A DNA stretch of 64,000 nt from Locusta migratoria (lineage: Eukaryota; Arthropoda; Insecta; Orthoptera; Acrididae), in contig CM048745.1 of NCBI GenBank assembly GCA_026315105.1, forward strand, positions 786,637,390 to 786,701,389, read 5' to 3'. The notes below the pieces were generated by a model, which saw only the letters and a list, made by a program, of their open reading frames with translations, made no database searches and was not told where the DNA came from. The translations under genes were made by a program, and so were the position numbers. The stretch's first letter is position 1, and each line of letters starts with the position of its first letter. Positions 22,431 through 32,535 of this stretch are shown here, in pieces.

Positions 22431-23335
22431 AAATCCGGCGTTACCCTGGAATCTTGTTATTTATTCCAGCGTTGAGTTTGTACTTCTACTATCCATTCTC
22501 TCTCTCTCTCTCTGTCCATCTCCTCTTTACCAAAAAAGTTATATTGATGGGACAATATATAAGAAATAAAGCTGTCTTTCAAATGTACAAAATTACAAGT
22601 GGGGTAGCCAAACAAAGAAAGGTTGAAATGGAAGAACAGATTATATGTAACATTCGTAAATTTATTTAAACAATATTTCTTGTTACTTCTCCAGGATCCA
22701 TTAAGAATGAACAAACGACATAAAGTTGTCTGTTTGAGAAACATGGGAACGTCAAATCAACATTGCAGTATTTAATTGAGTGCCTTGAGATTTATTAACC
22801 GTAGTAGTAAATGCAACTCTTTGCAAACTGCAGTCTCTTCAAGTTAAAAGTAAGATCTGTAGGAAATAATGGGTACTCGTTGAATGTACAATGACCATTC
22901 TCATTATTTCCTCGTAGCTGTATAGAAGTTTGTTGCTTTCAATTGCAGCCATGTAGATTTCACAGTTCTAAGTTGGTTTAGATTTGTCAACAGTACTATC
23001 AGCTTTCAGGCATATGTGATATGACGGCTTTTTACTCATCGTATTTCATATGCTTTCATATTTATTGAATTGAATGTTGTACAACTGTATAATATTACAG
23101 GTATATATTCATTTGTGCCGGTAAAATCTGTTACGAATACAGTTAGTAGTAAAGAAGTAATAGATTAAAACCTGATCCTTGTTGGGGCGGTTTTCCATGA
23201 ACGTTATTGTATATGTTCTCATATCTGATGAACTATGTGTCGTGATACAATTTCGAAGTTAGGTGTATACTGACTGTAAAATTTCCTGAGCCTACAGTTT
23301 GTAGCGTAGAAACTGGCCATTAGAATTAAACCAAG
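22431..23335 (-). mobile_element. Helitron-derived sequence, decayed and interrupted
   Basis: The 3' terminus on the minus strand is a weakened hairpin plus CTAC-like end near 22431 (plus strand CTGAAAATCCGGCGTTACCC). Sequence at 23095-23335 matches the interior of the Helitron at 45.2-46.8 kb in order: CAGGTATATATTCATTTGTG, CCATGAACG, TGATGAACTATGTGTCGTGA, TACTGACTGTAAAATTTCCT. Between them lies about 550 bp not shared, including a CT-rich patch. Non-coding here. Confidence 0.5.
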
Positions 23336-23429
23336 AAGAAATGCAGATGATAAACTGGTATTCATTGGACAAATGTTTTATACTAGGCCTGACATGTGAT
23401 TACATGTCCACGCAATTTGTATGCACAGA

Positions 23430-23865
23430 TCCTGAGAAATCAGTACCCTGAACAACCTCCTCTGGCATCATGATGCTGTAAACAGAACCTGGATTCATCG
23501 GAAAAAATGATATTTTGCCATTCGTGCATCCAGGTTCGTCATTGCGTACTCCATGACAGGCGTTTCTGTCTGTGTTGGAGTGTCAAGGGCAACCGCAGCC
23601 ATGGTCTCCGAGCTGATAGCCCATGCTGCTGCAAACGTCGTCGAACTGTTCGTGCAGATGGTTGTTGTCTTGCAAACGTCCCCATCTGTTCACTTAGGAT
23701 TCGAGACGTGGCTGCACGATCCATTACAGCCTTGCGGATAAGATGCCTGTCATCTCGACTGCTAGTGATACGAGGTCGTTGGTGTATGAGGAATCGGTTG
23801 GAAACTTTCCTCCTGTCAGGACGTTGTAGTTGTCTCCACCGGCGCCAACTTTGGGTGAATGCTTT
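23430..23865 (-). mobile_element. Tc1-like transposase fragment
   Basis: The minus strand reads SRDDRHLIRKAVMDRAATSR, then ARQQPSARTVRRRLQQHGLS and ARRPWLRLPLTLQHRQKRL, the second helix-turn-helix and linker of Tc1 transposases. After a stop comes TWMHEWQNIIFSDESRFCLQ with the first catalytic Asp of the DDE triad intact. It ends near 23430 before the remaining catalytic residues. A better-preserved relative of the element at 20.1-21.6 kb, opposite orientation; no TIRs seen. Confidence 0.85.
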
Positions 23866-23954
23866 GAAAAACTAATCATTGTCATATCATAGCATTTTCT
23901 TCCTCTTGGTTAAATTTCGCGTCTGTAGCAGGTCATCTTCGTGGTGTAGCAATT

Positions 23955-25355
23955 TCGATGGCCAGGAGTGTAGTAAATTTATTGAGACGGAAAAGCTTCT
24001 TTCTATTGATCAGCATGGGTTTACGAAACATCGTTCGTGTGAAACTCATTTGACGCGGTGCCACATTGAAGACTGCTAACGAAGATACGGGCATATGGAA
24101 TAGGTTCACGGGTTTGTGACTGGCTGGAAAAATTCCCATATAATAGAACGCAGTACATTGGTCTCGACGGCGAGTGCTCAAAAGATACGAGTGTTTCGTC
24201 ATTCGTACCCCAGGGGATCTTATAGGACCGCTATTATTTTCAGTGTTTATAAATGATCTGATAGACAGATTAACTTGTAATCTGCGGATGTTTGCTGATG
24301 ATGCTATGGTGTAAGGGAGGGTGTCGTCTTTAATTCAAATGTTCAAATGTTTGTATAGCTTATGGGACTTAACTACGGGGTCATCAGTGCCTAAACGTAC
24401 AAACTACTTATGAACTAGCTAATACTAAGGACGGCACAAATATCCATGCCCGAGGGGGGGATTCGAATCCCGGACCGTAGAGGCTGTGCAGACCGTGACC
24501 GGCGCGCCGCAGTCCTCTCGGCCGCCGCGGCCGGCGTCTTTAATTGACTGTAATAGCATACAGGATGGCTCAGACAAAATTTCTAGTTGGTGCGAAGAAT
24601 GGCAGCTATCTCTAAATGTGGAAAACTATAAGGTCATGCGCATGAGTAGGAAAAAAATCCCAAAATTTTCATTACAGCGTTAGTAGTGAGCTTCTTGATG
24701 CAGTCGCGTCGTTCAAATATCTAGGCGTAACATTGCAGAGAGATATGAAATGGAACGAACATGTAAGGGCAGTTGTGAGTAAGGTGGACAGCCTACTTCG
24801 GTTTATTGGGAGAATTTTGGGAAATGTACTTCATCTAGTTGTGATTAAGGCGGACATACGACTTCGGTTTATTGGGAGAATGTTGGTATGATGTACTTTA
24901 TCTGTAAAGGACACCGCGTATATAATGCTTGTACGACCTCGTCTTGGACCCGCAGCAGATCAGTTTAAAGAAAGACATAGAAGCAGATCAGAGGCGATCA
25001 ACTGCATTCGTTACTGGTAGTTTCGACAATACGCGAGTGTCACGGAAATGCTCCGGAAACTGAAATGGGGATCACTGGAGGAAAGTCGACGTTCTTTCCC
25101 AGAAATTCTGTCGAGAAAAGAGGACCGGAATTTAAAGCTGAGTGTAGAACGAACTTCCTGCCGTCTAGTTACATTTCGCGTAATAATCACAAATACAAGA
25201 TAAGAGAAATTAGGGCTCGTACGGAAGCCTATTGGCATTCTTTTTTTTTCTTCGTTCTATTTGGGAGTGGAATAGGAAAGGAAATACCTAGTTGTGGTAC
25301 AGTGTACCTGCGCCATGCACCTTAGGGTGGATTGCTGAGTATGTAGATGTTGAAG
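23955..25355 (+). mobile_element. CR1/jockey-like LINE split by SINE A
   Basis: Begins with the RT block DQHGFTKHRSCETHLT (about 24010), then skips most of motif A by an internal deletion. It continues with GPLLFSVFINDLIDRLTCN and an intact motif C FADDAMV (about 24290). SINE A interrupts after VSSLI; beyond it come SSWCEEWQLSLNVENYKVMR, KYLGVTLQRDMKWNEHV and the C-terminal KIREIRARTEAYWHSFF. A 66-bp direct duplication lies at 24772-24903, and the tail GTATGTAGATG ends near 25355. Many stops and shifts; inactive. Confidence 0.88.
24336..24534 (-). repeat. SINE A inside a LINE (TSD)
   Basis: Flanked by the 11-bp duplication CGTCTTTAATT (24325-24335 and 24535-24545). Minus strand: 5' CCGGCCGCGGCGGCCGAGAG, B box near 24463-24473 and 3' end CAAATGTTTGAACATTTGAA. 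The LINE reading resumes after the TSD, so the insertion came later. Confidence 0.93.
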
Positions 25356-26760
25356 ATTATGACGGTTATACTCCGTTCCATGACGTGAGGCGAAATACCA
25401 AGACGAAATTTTACTGAGTAACAAATCATCGCTGTACATGTTTTACTAAAGAACTTTTTAGTTTAAAAATGTGGATATCTATCAGTACAGAGCATTGGAC
25501 ATGTTTTACCTTCAATAAGACGAAACATATATCGTGAAAAAGTTGAATTTCATTGGTGTTGGATAGACAGAAAACTGTCCTCATAAATATGAAAGTAGAC
25601 CTTCTCAAAAGACGTTTGAAAAATGAAATACCACAGCATGAAAAAAAAAAAAAAAAGAAATAAGTGATTGTGCTGCAATTGCAGTGAAACATCTTTGGGT
25701 AAAAATAAATATGAAATTGTAATTAAAGCGAATTTTTTTACCGATTTTTTTTCTTTATTAGTACAAGGTTCAGCAGATGCTATGTAGGTGTCCAGATCTC
25801 AAATAACGGTCCATCTACCTATCTGAGATGGAAATGTTAATACATTTTCGGGAAAGGCAGTGAGGTTAAAAAACTTGCTGTATCTAAAAGAAGGCAAAAT
25901 TTTTATTTTGATTAGTATGGGCGTTTAAAATTTTTTCCTGTTTTAGTAAGATAGTGTTTAATAATTAGCCTGGAACATCGTTTTCACTAGACCACAACAT
26001 GGTTACACAAGAGCGTGAGTTTGCTCTAGCTGTGTAAAGGTCGAGAAGATGGAAACCCCACGTGCTGGCGCGGCCACGTCTAAACGTTGCGTACCTGCTG
26101 CGTAAGCTATATGAGAACGGATAGCCTCACTCTGTTTGCATGTTGGCGGCTACCACACACAAAGCCTGCATTCTGCGGCGCCGGTAACGCACGGAGGAGT
26201 GTTGGCACGGATCTGTAAACATCTGCGGATCTCTAGTACCACTGGCCATTTGTTTCGCTACCGCAGATGTTAACTTCATATTCAGGAATCGTGTACACGT
26301 TTATGTCGTTTACGTAACCGGGCAGTGTTAAATTCTTTTTTTCCTTTTGGCGCAGTTTCATTCATTTGCTTTCACCGTGATGTGTCACAGCAATGTAGAG
26401 TGTAAGTAGGAACACACAAAATTTTCTTTGCAGAGTTGTATATCATCAACGGTCCCTGCGACAAATACGACAGTGAAAACCAGAAGAGATTATTTACCCT
26501 TTGCCTTGCCCAATATGTACAGAACGTGTGTAAGAACCAGTCGGCCGTGCAGCAGTTGAGCGCAATCCTTAATAATGGATGAAAGGTACACATAACATTA
26601 TTGACTTACAAGGAAAGTACTTGGGCTCGAACAAACACATATACACCAAAATCGTATGAGAGATATATATACAGGTCCCTTATTGCACTAGTGATATTCC
26701 AGCATCTGCAAAACTCTGCAGTCGTCCGTTAGAGGCCTCTGCGTGTGCCTTGCCACATTA
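25356..26760. other. No gene; AT-rich
   Basis: Contains an interrupted A-run (25639-25660) and only short frames. Nothing recognised on either strand. Confidence 0.4.
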
Positions 26761-27391
26761 CAAGGTCAAACCTTAAGGTCGTAAATTCTACCAAATACCT
26801 AGGGGTTACAATTACGAACAACTTTGACTGGAGAGAACACACAGAAAATATTGTGGGGAAGGCGAATCAAAGGTTACGTTTCATTGGCAGAACGCTTCGA
26901 AGATGCACCAGCTCCACCAAAGAGACTGCCTACATCACACTTGTGCGTCCTCTCCTGGAGTACTGTTGCCCCTTGTGGGACCCTCACCACGTGGGACTGA
27001 CGGAAGATATTGAGAAGGTTCAGAGAAGGGCAGCTCGTTTTGTTTTATCACGTTACGGGGGGGAAAGCGTCACGGAAATGTTGCACGAATTGGGGTGGAA
27101 ATCATTAAAAGAAAGACGTTATTCATTGCGGCGTGATCTGTTTGCGAAGTTTCAATCACCGACTTTTACTTCTGAATGTGAAAATATTTTGCTAGCACCC
27201 ACCTACGTAGGGAGACATGACCACCCCAATAAAATAAGAGAAATCAGATCGAAAACGGAACGATTTAGGTGTTCTTTCTTCCCGCGCGCTATTAGAGAAT
27301 TGAACGGTAGAGAAAAGTTATGAAAGTGGTTAATGAACCCTCTGCCAGGCACTTAAATGTGATTTGCAGAGTATCTATCTAGATGTAGATG
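26761..27391 (+). mobile_element. CR1/jockey-like LINE, best-preserved C-terminal RT part
   Basis: One uninterrupted frame of 192 codons (26745-27323) holds the thumb and C-terminus of the RT: VNSTKYLGVTITNNFDWREH, RLRFIGRTLRRCTSSTKETA, VRPLLEYCCPLWDPHHVGL, IEKVQRRAARFVLSRYGGES, VTEMLHELGWKSLKERR and SFFPRAIRELNGREK. The palm (motifs A to C) is absent, so it is a 5'-truncated dead copy in spite of the open frame. The 3' tail GTATCTATCTAGATGTAGAT ends near 27391. High coding integrity suggests a fairly recent insertion. Reference for the copy at 0.3-1.2 kb. Confidence 0.92.
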
Positions 27392-27430
27392 AAGATTGCA
27401 CTTTGACCTGTCGGTTCGTCAGTAGGGACG

Positions 27431-27772
27431 ATGCAGTGTGCCTCCGAAGTTGCGTTTTGTCACGTTATTTGTGTGGTGAAGCGTCAGATGGGGCGGCGAT
27501 TGGTAATCAATCCTGCTAATGTATTGCGATTGGTTGAGATGAAGTTACTAAGAACCCTTCTTCGTGAAGACGGTATTAGTGTAGAAGATGAATCAGTCGC
27601 ATGCTTTCTCGTTTCTGTTATGGTACAAAAATATGATCATAAGTTAGATACTGTTGTAACACTAACACATAATGATGATAAAAGGGATGATAATGACGAA
27701 CAACTCATTGCAAGCGGTAGTGCTACGGTAAGTGAGGGAAGAGTCGATGGAAGCAGTGGCAGTGAATACTAA
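27431..27772 (+). CDS. Hypothetical 113-residue reading frame
   Basis: Starts at an ATG shortly after the LINE tail and runs to TAA at 27770-27772. The first half is hydrophobic and basic (RLVINPANVLRLVEMKLLRT). The second half is acidic and polar (LTHNDDKRDDNDEQLIASGS) and ends in Ser/Gly. After the stop, the same frame continues with coding-like acidic sequence for about 35 codons (EKKVKVATIITAFDDNTLEN), which hints at a longer ancestral protein cut by a stop. I do not recognise the family. No splice sites, signal peptide or membrane segment are evident. It could be a transposon accessory protein or a host exon; chance is also possible. Confidence 0.3.
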   Translation: MQCASEVAFCHVICVVKRQMGRRLVINPANVLRLVEMKLLRTLLREDGISVEDESVACFLVSVMVQKYDHKLDTVVTLTHNDDKRDDNDEQLIASGSATVSEGRVDGSSGSEY

Positions 27773-28784
27773 CAGTCTTCCGAGAAGAAGGTTAAAGTGG
27801 CAACTATCATCACAGCTTTTGATGACAATACGCTAGAGAACATGTACGACGATTATTACATAACTTGTAGTTAAGATATCTGCAGTACGTATGGCGTCTA
27901 CAGTTACATCTACAGTGCTATCTAGAGCATGATTGCAGAATTTTGCATAAAAACGACACCCACCAGGACATTGAATTGTACGTAGAGATGCTGTAAGCAA
28001 ACGTTCAAACAGTTATGTTTGTTCGAGCTCATGTACTTTCCTTGTTAGTGCAGTAGAGAATTTTGATTTAGTTACCTAACTACATAAATGAGAGTGTTAC
28101 ACAATTCTACGGTTTTATTACAATATTCATTAAATTTTACGTCCTTGACCATCAGGGTAGTAACAAGATCAGTATGAGTGTGAGAAACATCCACGACACG
28201 CATTAAGGAGATACGTCACAGGTAATAAATGCGGGGAAAACTACCGCGTCGTACGACACTATTCCACATCTCCTGCTAAAGTACTGATTGATTTTTAATT
28301 AGAACTGATACACTTATTCCTTACTGTCAGGCAGCGAACGCTTACTCATATTTTACGAGATATTACATAATAACAAACGCATGTTTGAAAAACTACCGCT
28401 TCAATCCATACGCAAATGTCGAGATTCACGCATCCTCTATTTGAGAATGAGAATACGTAGCGACTTATAAGAAACTTCCCACACGATTACAAACATTTAC
28501 GATTTCTTTTTCGCTGACAATCCCAACAACAACTATGACAACTGGCATGATTTCTATATTATTATCCCATCAAACACACATAATGTACCAAAATAGAAGT
28601 CTCGTCTTCACTATGCATTATTTCCACGTCAAAATGTGAGATTTCGTATAAAATCGGTTAATGTAGTTAATCTATGAAAGCATCTATTCAACAACTTTCT
28701 CACAAATTGTTTAAATGGTTAGCTACCATAACTTATAACAACTGTGTCAGTATTTGAAATCATTATTTATTATAATAAACTAAC
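27773..28784. other. No gene; AT-rich
   Basis: Coding-like sequence fades after about 27870. The remainder shows no repeat termini or conserved blocks. Confidence 0.4.
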
Positions 28785-29140
28785 TTTTACCCGTGGCTTC
28801 ACCCACAAGGACGTCATTGCATAAGTATCAAAGACCATATAAAGTACAATAAAGTGGTAACATTGTTCTTACGTCTGACCAGGAGCATCACGATAAGAGA
28901 AAAGACTATAATTTTCCGGTTAAGATATAAACCGGTAGAATGACGGTAAAAACTATAATTCCTTATCGAGATGAAAGTGAAGATACTATTAAATAAAGTA
29001 ACTCCATGTGTTACATCGTGACTAAGCCAGTTACTGAAAACTCTTTACGCTACACAACGTATAAATTATGCAGGTAGCAAATGTCATCGAAATCGGTACG
29101 GTGGTTTGAGAAAATTTTGAATAATCATTGTATTCAATAA
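28785..29140 (-). mobile_element. Possible decayed Helitron end
   Basis: Minus-strand 3' end resembling the CTAG plus GC hairpin ends (plus strand CTAACTTTTACCCGTGGCTT), with a body phrase near 29080 (ATCGAAATCGGTACGGTGGT) like one in the Helitron at 46.4 kb (TTGAAATGGGTCCAATGGTT). Weak resemblance only. Confidence 0.3.
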
Positions 29141-29314
29141 TTTGAATCGTATTGCAAATGTGTTGAATTTCTAATGTATTATAAACGTAAAATTTTAAAC
29201 GTCAAAGAATAAATAGGATATACGAGACTTCAAGCTTCTCAGAAGCTGTAAGAGAAATCTTAATGCTTATCTGTTCCACATTTCGAGTTATACTTGAAAG
29301 TGTAAGACGTACCC

Positions 29315-31365
29315 AAGGGCAGACGTAGATTCTGATCATAGCTTGTTGGTTATGAACTGAAGGCTGAAACTAAAAAAAAACTGCAAAAAGGTATTAAAAT
29401 AAGAAGGCGGGACCTGGTTAATTTGAAAGAACCTGAAATTCAGAGGGAGCGTTAGGAAACCATTGACAGAAAATGGGGGAAATAAAAAAGTAGAAAAAGT
29501 ATGGGTGGCAATGAGAGATGAAATAGTGAATTCAGCAGAGGAAAAAATAGGTAGAAAGGCAAGACCTACAAAAATACGGAGATATCACAGGAAATACTAA
29601 GTTTAATTGATGAGAGGAGAAAATATAAAAATGCAGTAAATGAAACAGGCAAATTAAAGACGACTAAGAAATGAGATTGACAGGAAGTGTAAAATAGCTA
29701 AGCAGGAGTGGCTAGAAGGGAATTAAAAGTCGATACCGCCTACAGGAAAATAAAAGAAACATTTGGAGACAAGGAAAGCAGCTATATGAATATAAAGAAT
29801 TCAGATGGAAACCAGTTCTCAGCGAAGAAGGGAAAGCTGAAAGGTGGAAAGAGTACATAGAGGGGCTCTACAAAGGAAATGAATTTAGAGACTAATATTG
29901 TAGGAAGGGAAGGGGGTGTAGATGAAATAGGAGATACAATATTGGGAGAAGAATTTGACAGAGCATTGAAAGACCTCTAAGTCGAAACAAGGCCCCTGGA
30001 GTGGGCGACATTCCCTCAGAACTATTGAACTCTCTGGGAGAGCCAGCGATGATAAAACTATTTCATCTGATGCGTAAGATGTATGAGTCATAGGAAATAC
30101 TCCCAGACTTTAATAAAAATTTAATAATCCCCATTCCAAAGAAAGCAGGTGCAGACAGGTGTGGAAGTTACAGAATCACCAGTTTAATAAGTCATGGTTG
30201 CAAAATTGTAACATGAATTTTTTACAGAAAGATGGAAAAACTGGTAGAAGCCGACCTTGGGGAAGACCAGTTTGGATTCAGGAGAAACATAGGAACACGG
30301 CTTTTCTTAGAAGATGGATTAAGGAAAAACCTAAATTTGTAGCTTTTGTAGAAAGCTTTTGACAATGTTGATGGGAATACACTCTTTCAAATTCAGAAAT
30401 CAGCAGGAGTAAAACATAAGGAACGGAAGGTTATTTACAACTTGTACAAAAACCAGAGAGCAGTTATCAGAGTTGAAGGGCATGAAAGGGAAGGGTGTAA
30501 GGATTGTAGCCTTGCTCCAATGTTATTAAATTTGTACATTAAGCAAGCTATAAAGGAAGAAATTTGGAGAAGGAATTAAAGTCCAGGGTGAAGAAATAAA
30601 AGCCTCGCGTTTTGCTGATGACATTGTCATTCTTTCAGAGAGAGCAAACGACCTGGAGAAGCAATTGAACGGAATGGACAGTGTGTTGAAAAGAGCATAT
30701 AAGGTGAACATTATCAAGAGCAAAACTAAGGTAATGGAATGCAGTCTTAGAAAATCAGGCGATGCTGAAGGAATTAAATTAGGTAACAAATCAATAAAGG
30801 TGGTAAGTCAGTTTTGTTACTTGGGCAGTAAAATAACATAAGATGATCGCATTACAGATGATATAAAATGCAGAATGGCAATTGGAAGAAAAGCGTTTTT
30901 GAAAAGGAGAAATTTGTTAACATCAGATATTAATTTAAGCATAAGGAAGTCTTTTCTGAAAGCATTTGTGTGGATTGTTGCCTTGTATGGGAGTAAAACA
31001 TTGGACAGGAAGAGGATAGAGGCTTTTGAAATGTGGTGTTACAGAAGAATGCTGAAGATTAGGTGGGCTGATCGCGTAACTAATGAGGAGGTACTGAACA
31101 GGATTGGGGAGAAAAGGAATTTCTGGCATACCTTGACTAAAAGAAGGGATCGATTGGTAGGACACATTCTTAGACATCAAGGAATTTTGAATTTAGTGTT
31201 GGAGGGAAGTGTGTAGGGTAAAAATCCCAGAGGGAAACCAAAAGATGAATACAATAAGCCTATCCTAATGGATGTAGGTTGCCGTTCTTATGAGGAGATG
31301 AAGAGAGTGGAGAGGTGCATCAAACCAGTCTCCTGACTGAAGACTACAACAACAAGAACAACAAC
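29315..31365 (+). mobile_element. RTE-type LINE, linker to 3' end
   Basis: Covers the endonuclease-RT linker (29.35-29.9 kb, many frameshifts), RT start (NKAPGVGDIPSELLNSLGEP-like, about 29975-30050), palm motif A region (AFDNVDGNTLFQI, about 30358-30395), an intact motif C RFADDIVILSERANDL (about 30607-30655), and a 113-codon C-terminal frame at 30875-31216 with MAIGRKAFLKRRNLLTSDIN, AFEMWCYRRMLKIRWADRV and RRDRLVGHILRHQGI. The 3' end reads CTGACTGAAGACTACAACAA with a (CAA)-like tail near 31340-31365. RTE elements lack RNase H and use the APE endonuclease, which is missing here. Same family as 3.48-5.48 kb, opposite strand. Confidence 0.9.
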
Positions 31366-31534
31366 AGCGACTTGGAAGCAACAAACATCTTGAAATACCC
31401 TCTTTCTAAAACAGCCATCTCCATATTCAATTTCGTCGAAGTCGATTAAGCGGTTTAGGCGAGAAAGCATAACAGACACTGATTCTTTCTTATTTATAAT
31501 ATTATTAGTTTGGATTTTGAAGGTAGCATGATTA

Positions 31535-32535
31535 AAATATAGGGAGCGAATGGTCATATTCAACTTGTAAGAAAATCAGACGGCACTTATTACAGTCAAA
31601 GGACATGAAAGGAACGCTGTGTTTAGGAAGGGAGTAGGGCAGGATGTAGCCTTTCCCCAGTGTTGTTCTGTCTGTACACTGAGCAAGGTATGCAAGGAGA
31701 ATTAGGAGGGGGAGTCCAAGAAGAGTGAATAAAAACGTTGAGGTTTGTTGACGATGTAGTAATGCTGTGAGAGAGAACAAAGCACCTGGAAGAGCAATTA
31801 AATGGAGTGGACATTGTCTTGAAAGGAAGATATAAGATGAACATTAAAAAGAGTAAAACAAGAGTAATGGAATGTAGTGTCAGAAAAGCAGACGAAGCTG
31901 AAGTAATTCGTTTAGGTAATGAGACAACAAAATAGTAGATGAGTTTCATTATTTGGATAGCAAAAAAAAACTTGTGATGGCCGAAGTAAAGAAGATATAT
32001 AATACAGAATGGCTACGGGAAGGAAAGCGTTTCTGAAGAAGTGAAATTTGTTAACATCCAATATTAATTTAAATGTTGAAAGCATTTGACTGGAATGTAA
32101 CATTGTATGGGAATAAAACATGAACGATAAAGAGTTCAGGCGAAAAAGTGGTAGCAGCTTTTGAAATATGGTACTACAGACGAAGATCAGCTGGATAGAT
32201 CACTTAACTAATGAGGTGATGCTCAACAGAGTTCATCTACATGGGATACTCTGTAAACCACATGTAAGTGCCTGGCAGAGTTGGGGAGGAAAGGAGTTTC
32301 TTACATATTCTGAATAAGAGAAGGGATAGATTGGTGGGGCGCATGTTGAGACATCAAGGAGTCGTCAACTTCGCATTAAAAGGAAGTGTGTGGAGTAAAC
32401 GTCGTAGGAGGATGAATACATAAGCATATTATAAAAGGTGTAAGTTGCCGTTCTTATTCAAAGAGGCTTGCCCAGGACAGGGTGGCGTGGAGCTGCATCA
32501 AACCAGTCTGCGGACTGAAGACCAATACAATGACA
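31535..32535 (+). mobile_element. RTE-type LINE, second copy, 3' third
   Basis: Starts in the RT region equivalent to about 30.4 kb of the neighbouring copy and follows it in order to the 3' end (CTGCGGACTGAAGACCAATA near 32507-32526). Motif C reads RFVDDVVML instead of RFADDIVIL, with a stop soon after. Decay is greater than in the first copy. Interrupted by a 47-bp LINE tail at 32234-32280. Lying close behind the first copy in the same orientation, it may reflect a duplication or a second insertion. Confidence 0.85.
32234..32280 (-). mobile_element. Ultra-short LINE 3'-tail insertion
   Basis: The minus strand is CTCTGCCAGGCACTTACATG then GGGATACTCTGTAAAC-like tail sequence in reverse, i.e. 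only the last ~45 bp of the GTAGATG-tailed LINE family. It sits inside the RTE copy, flanked by CAGAGTT at 32227-32233 and 32276-32282 (the second overlaps the element edge). RTE sequence is continuous around it. Confidence 0.75.
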
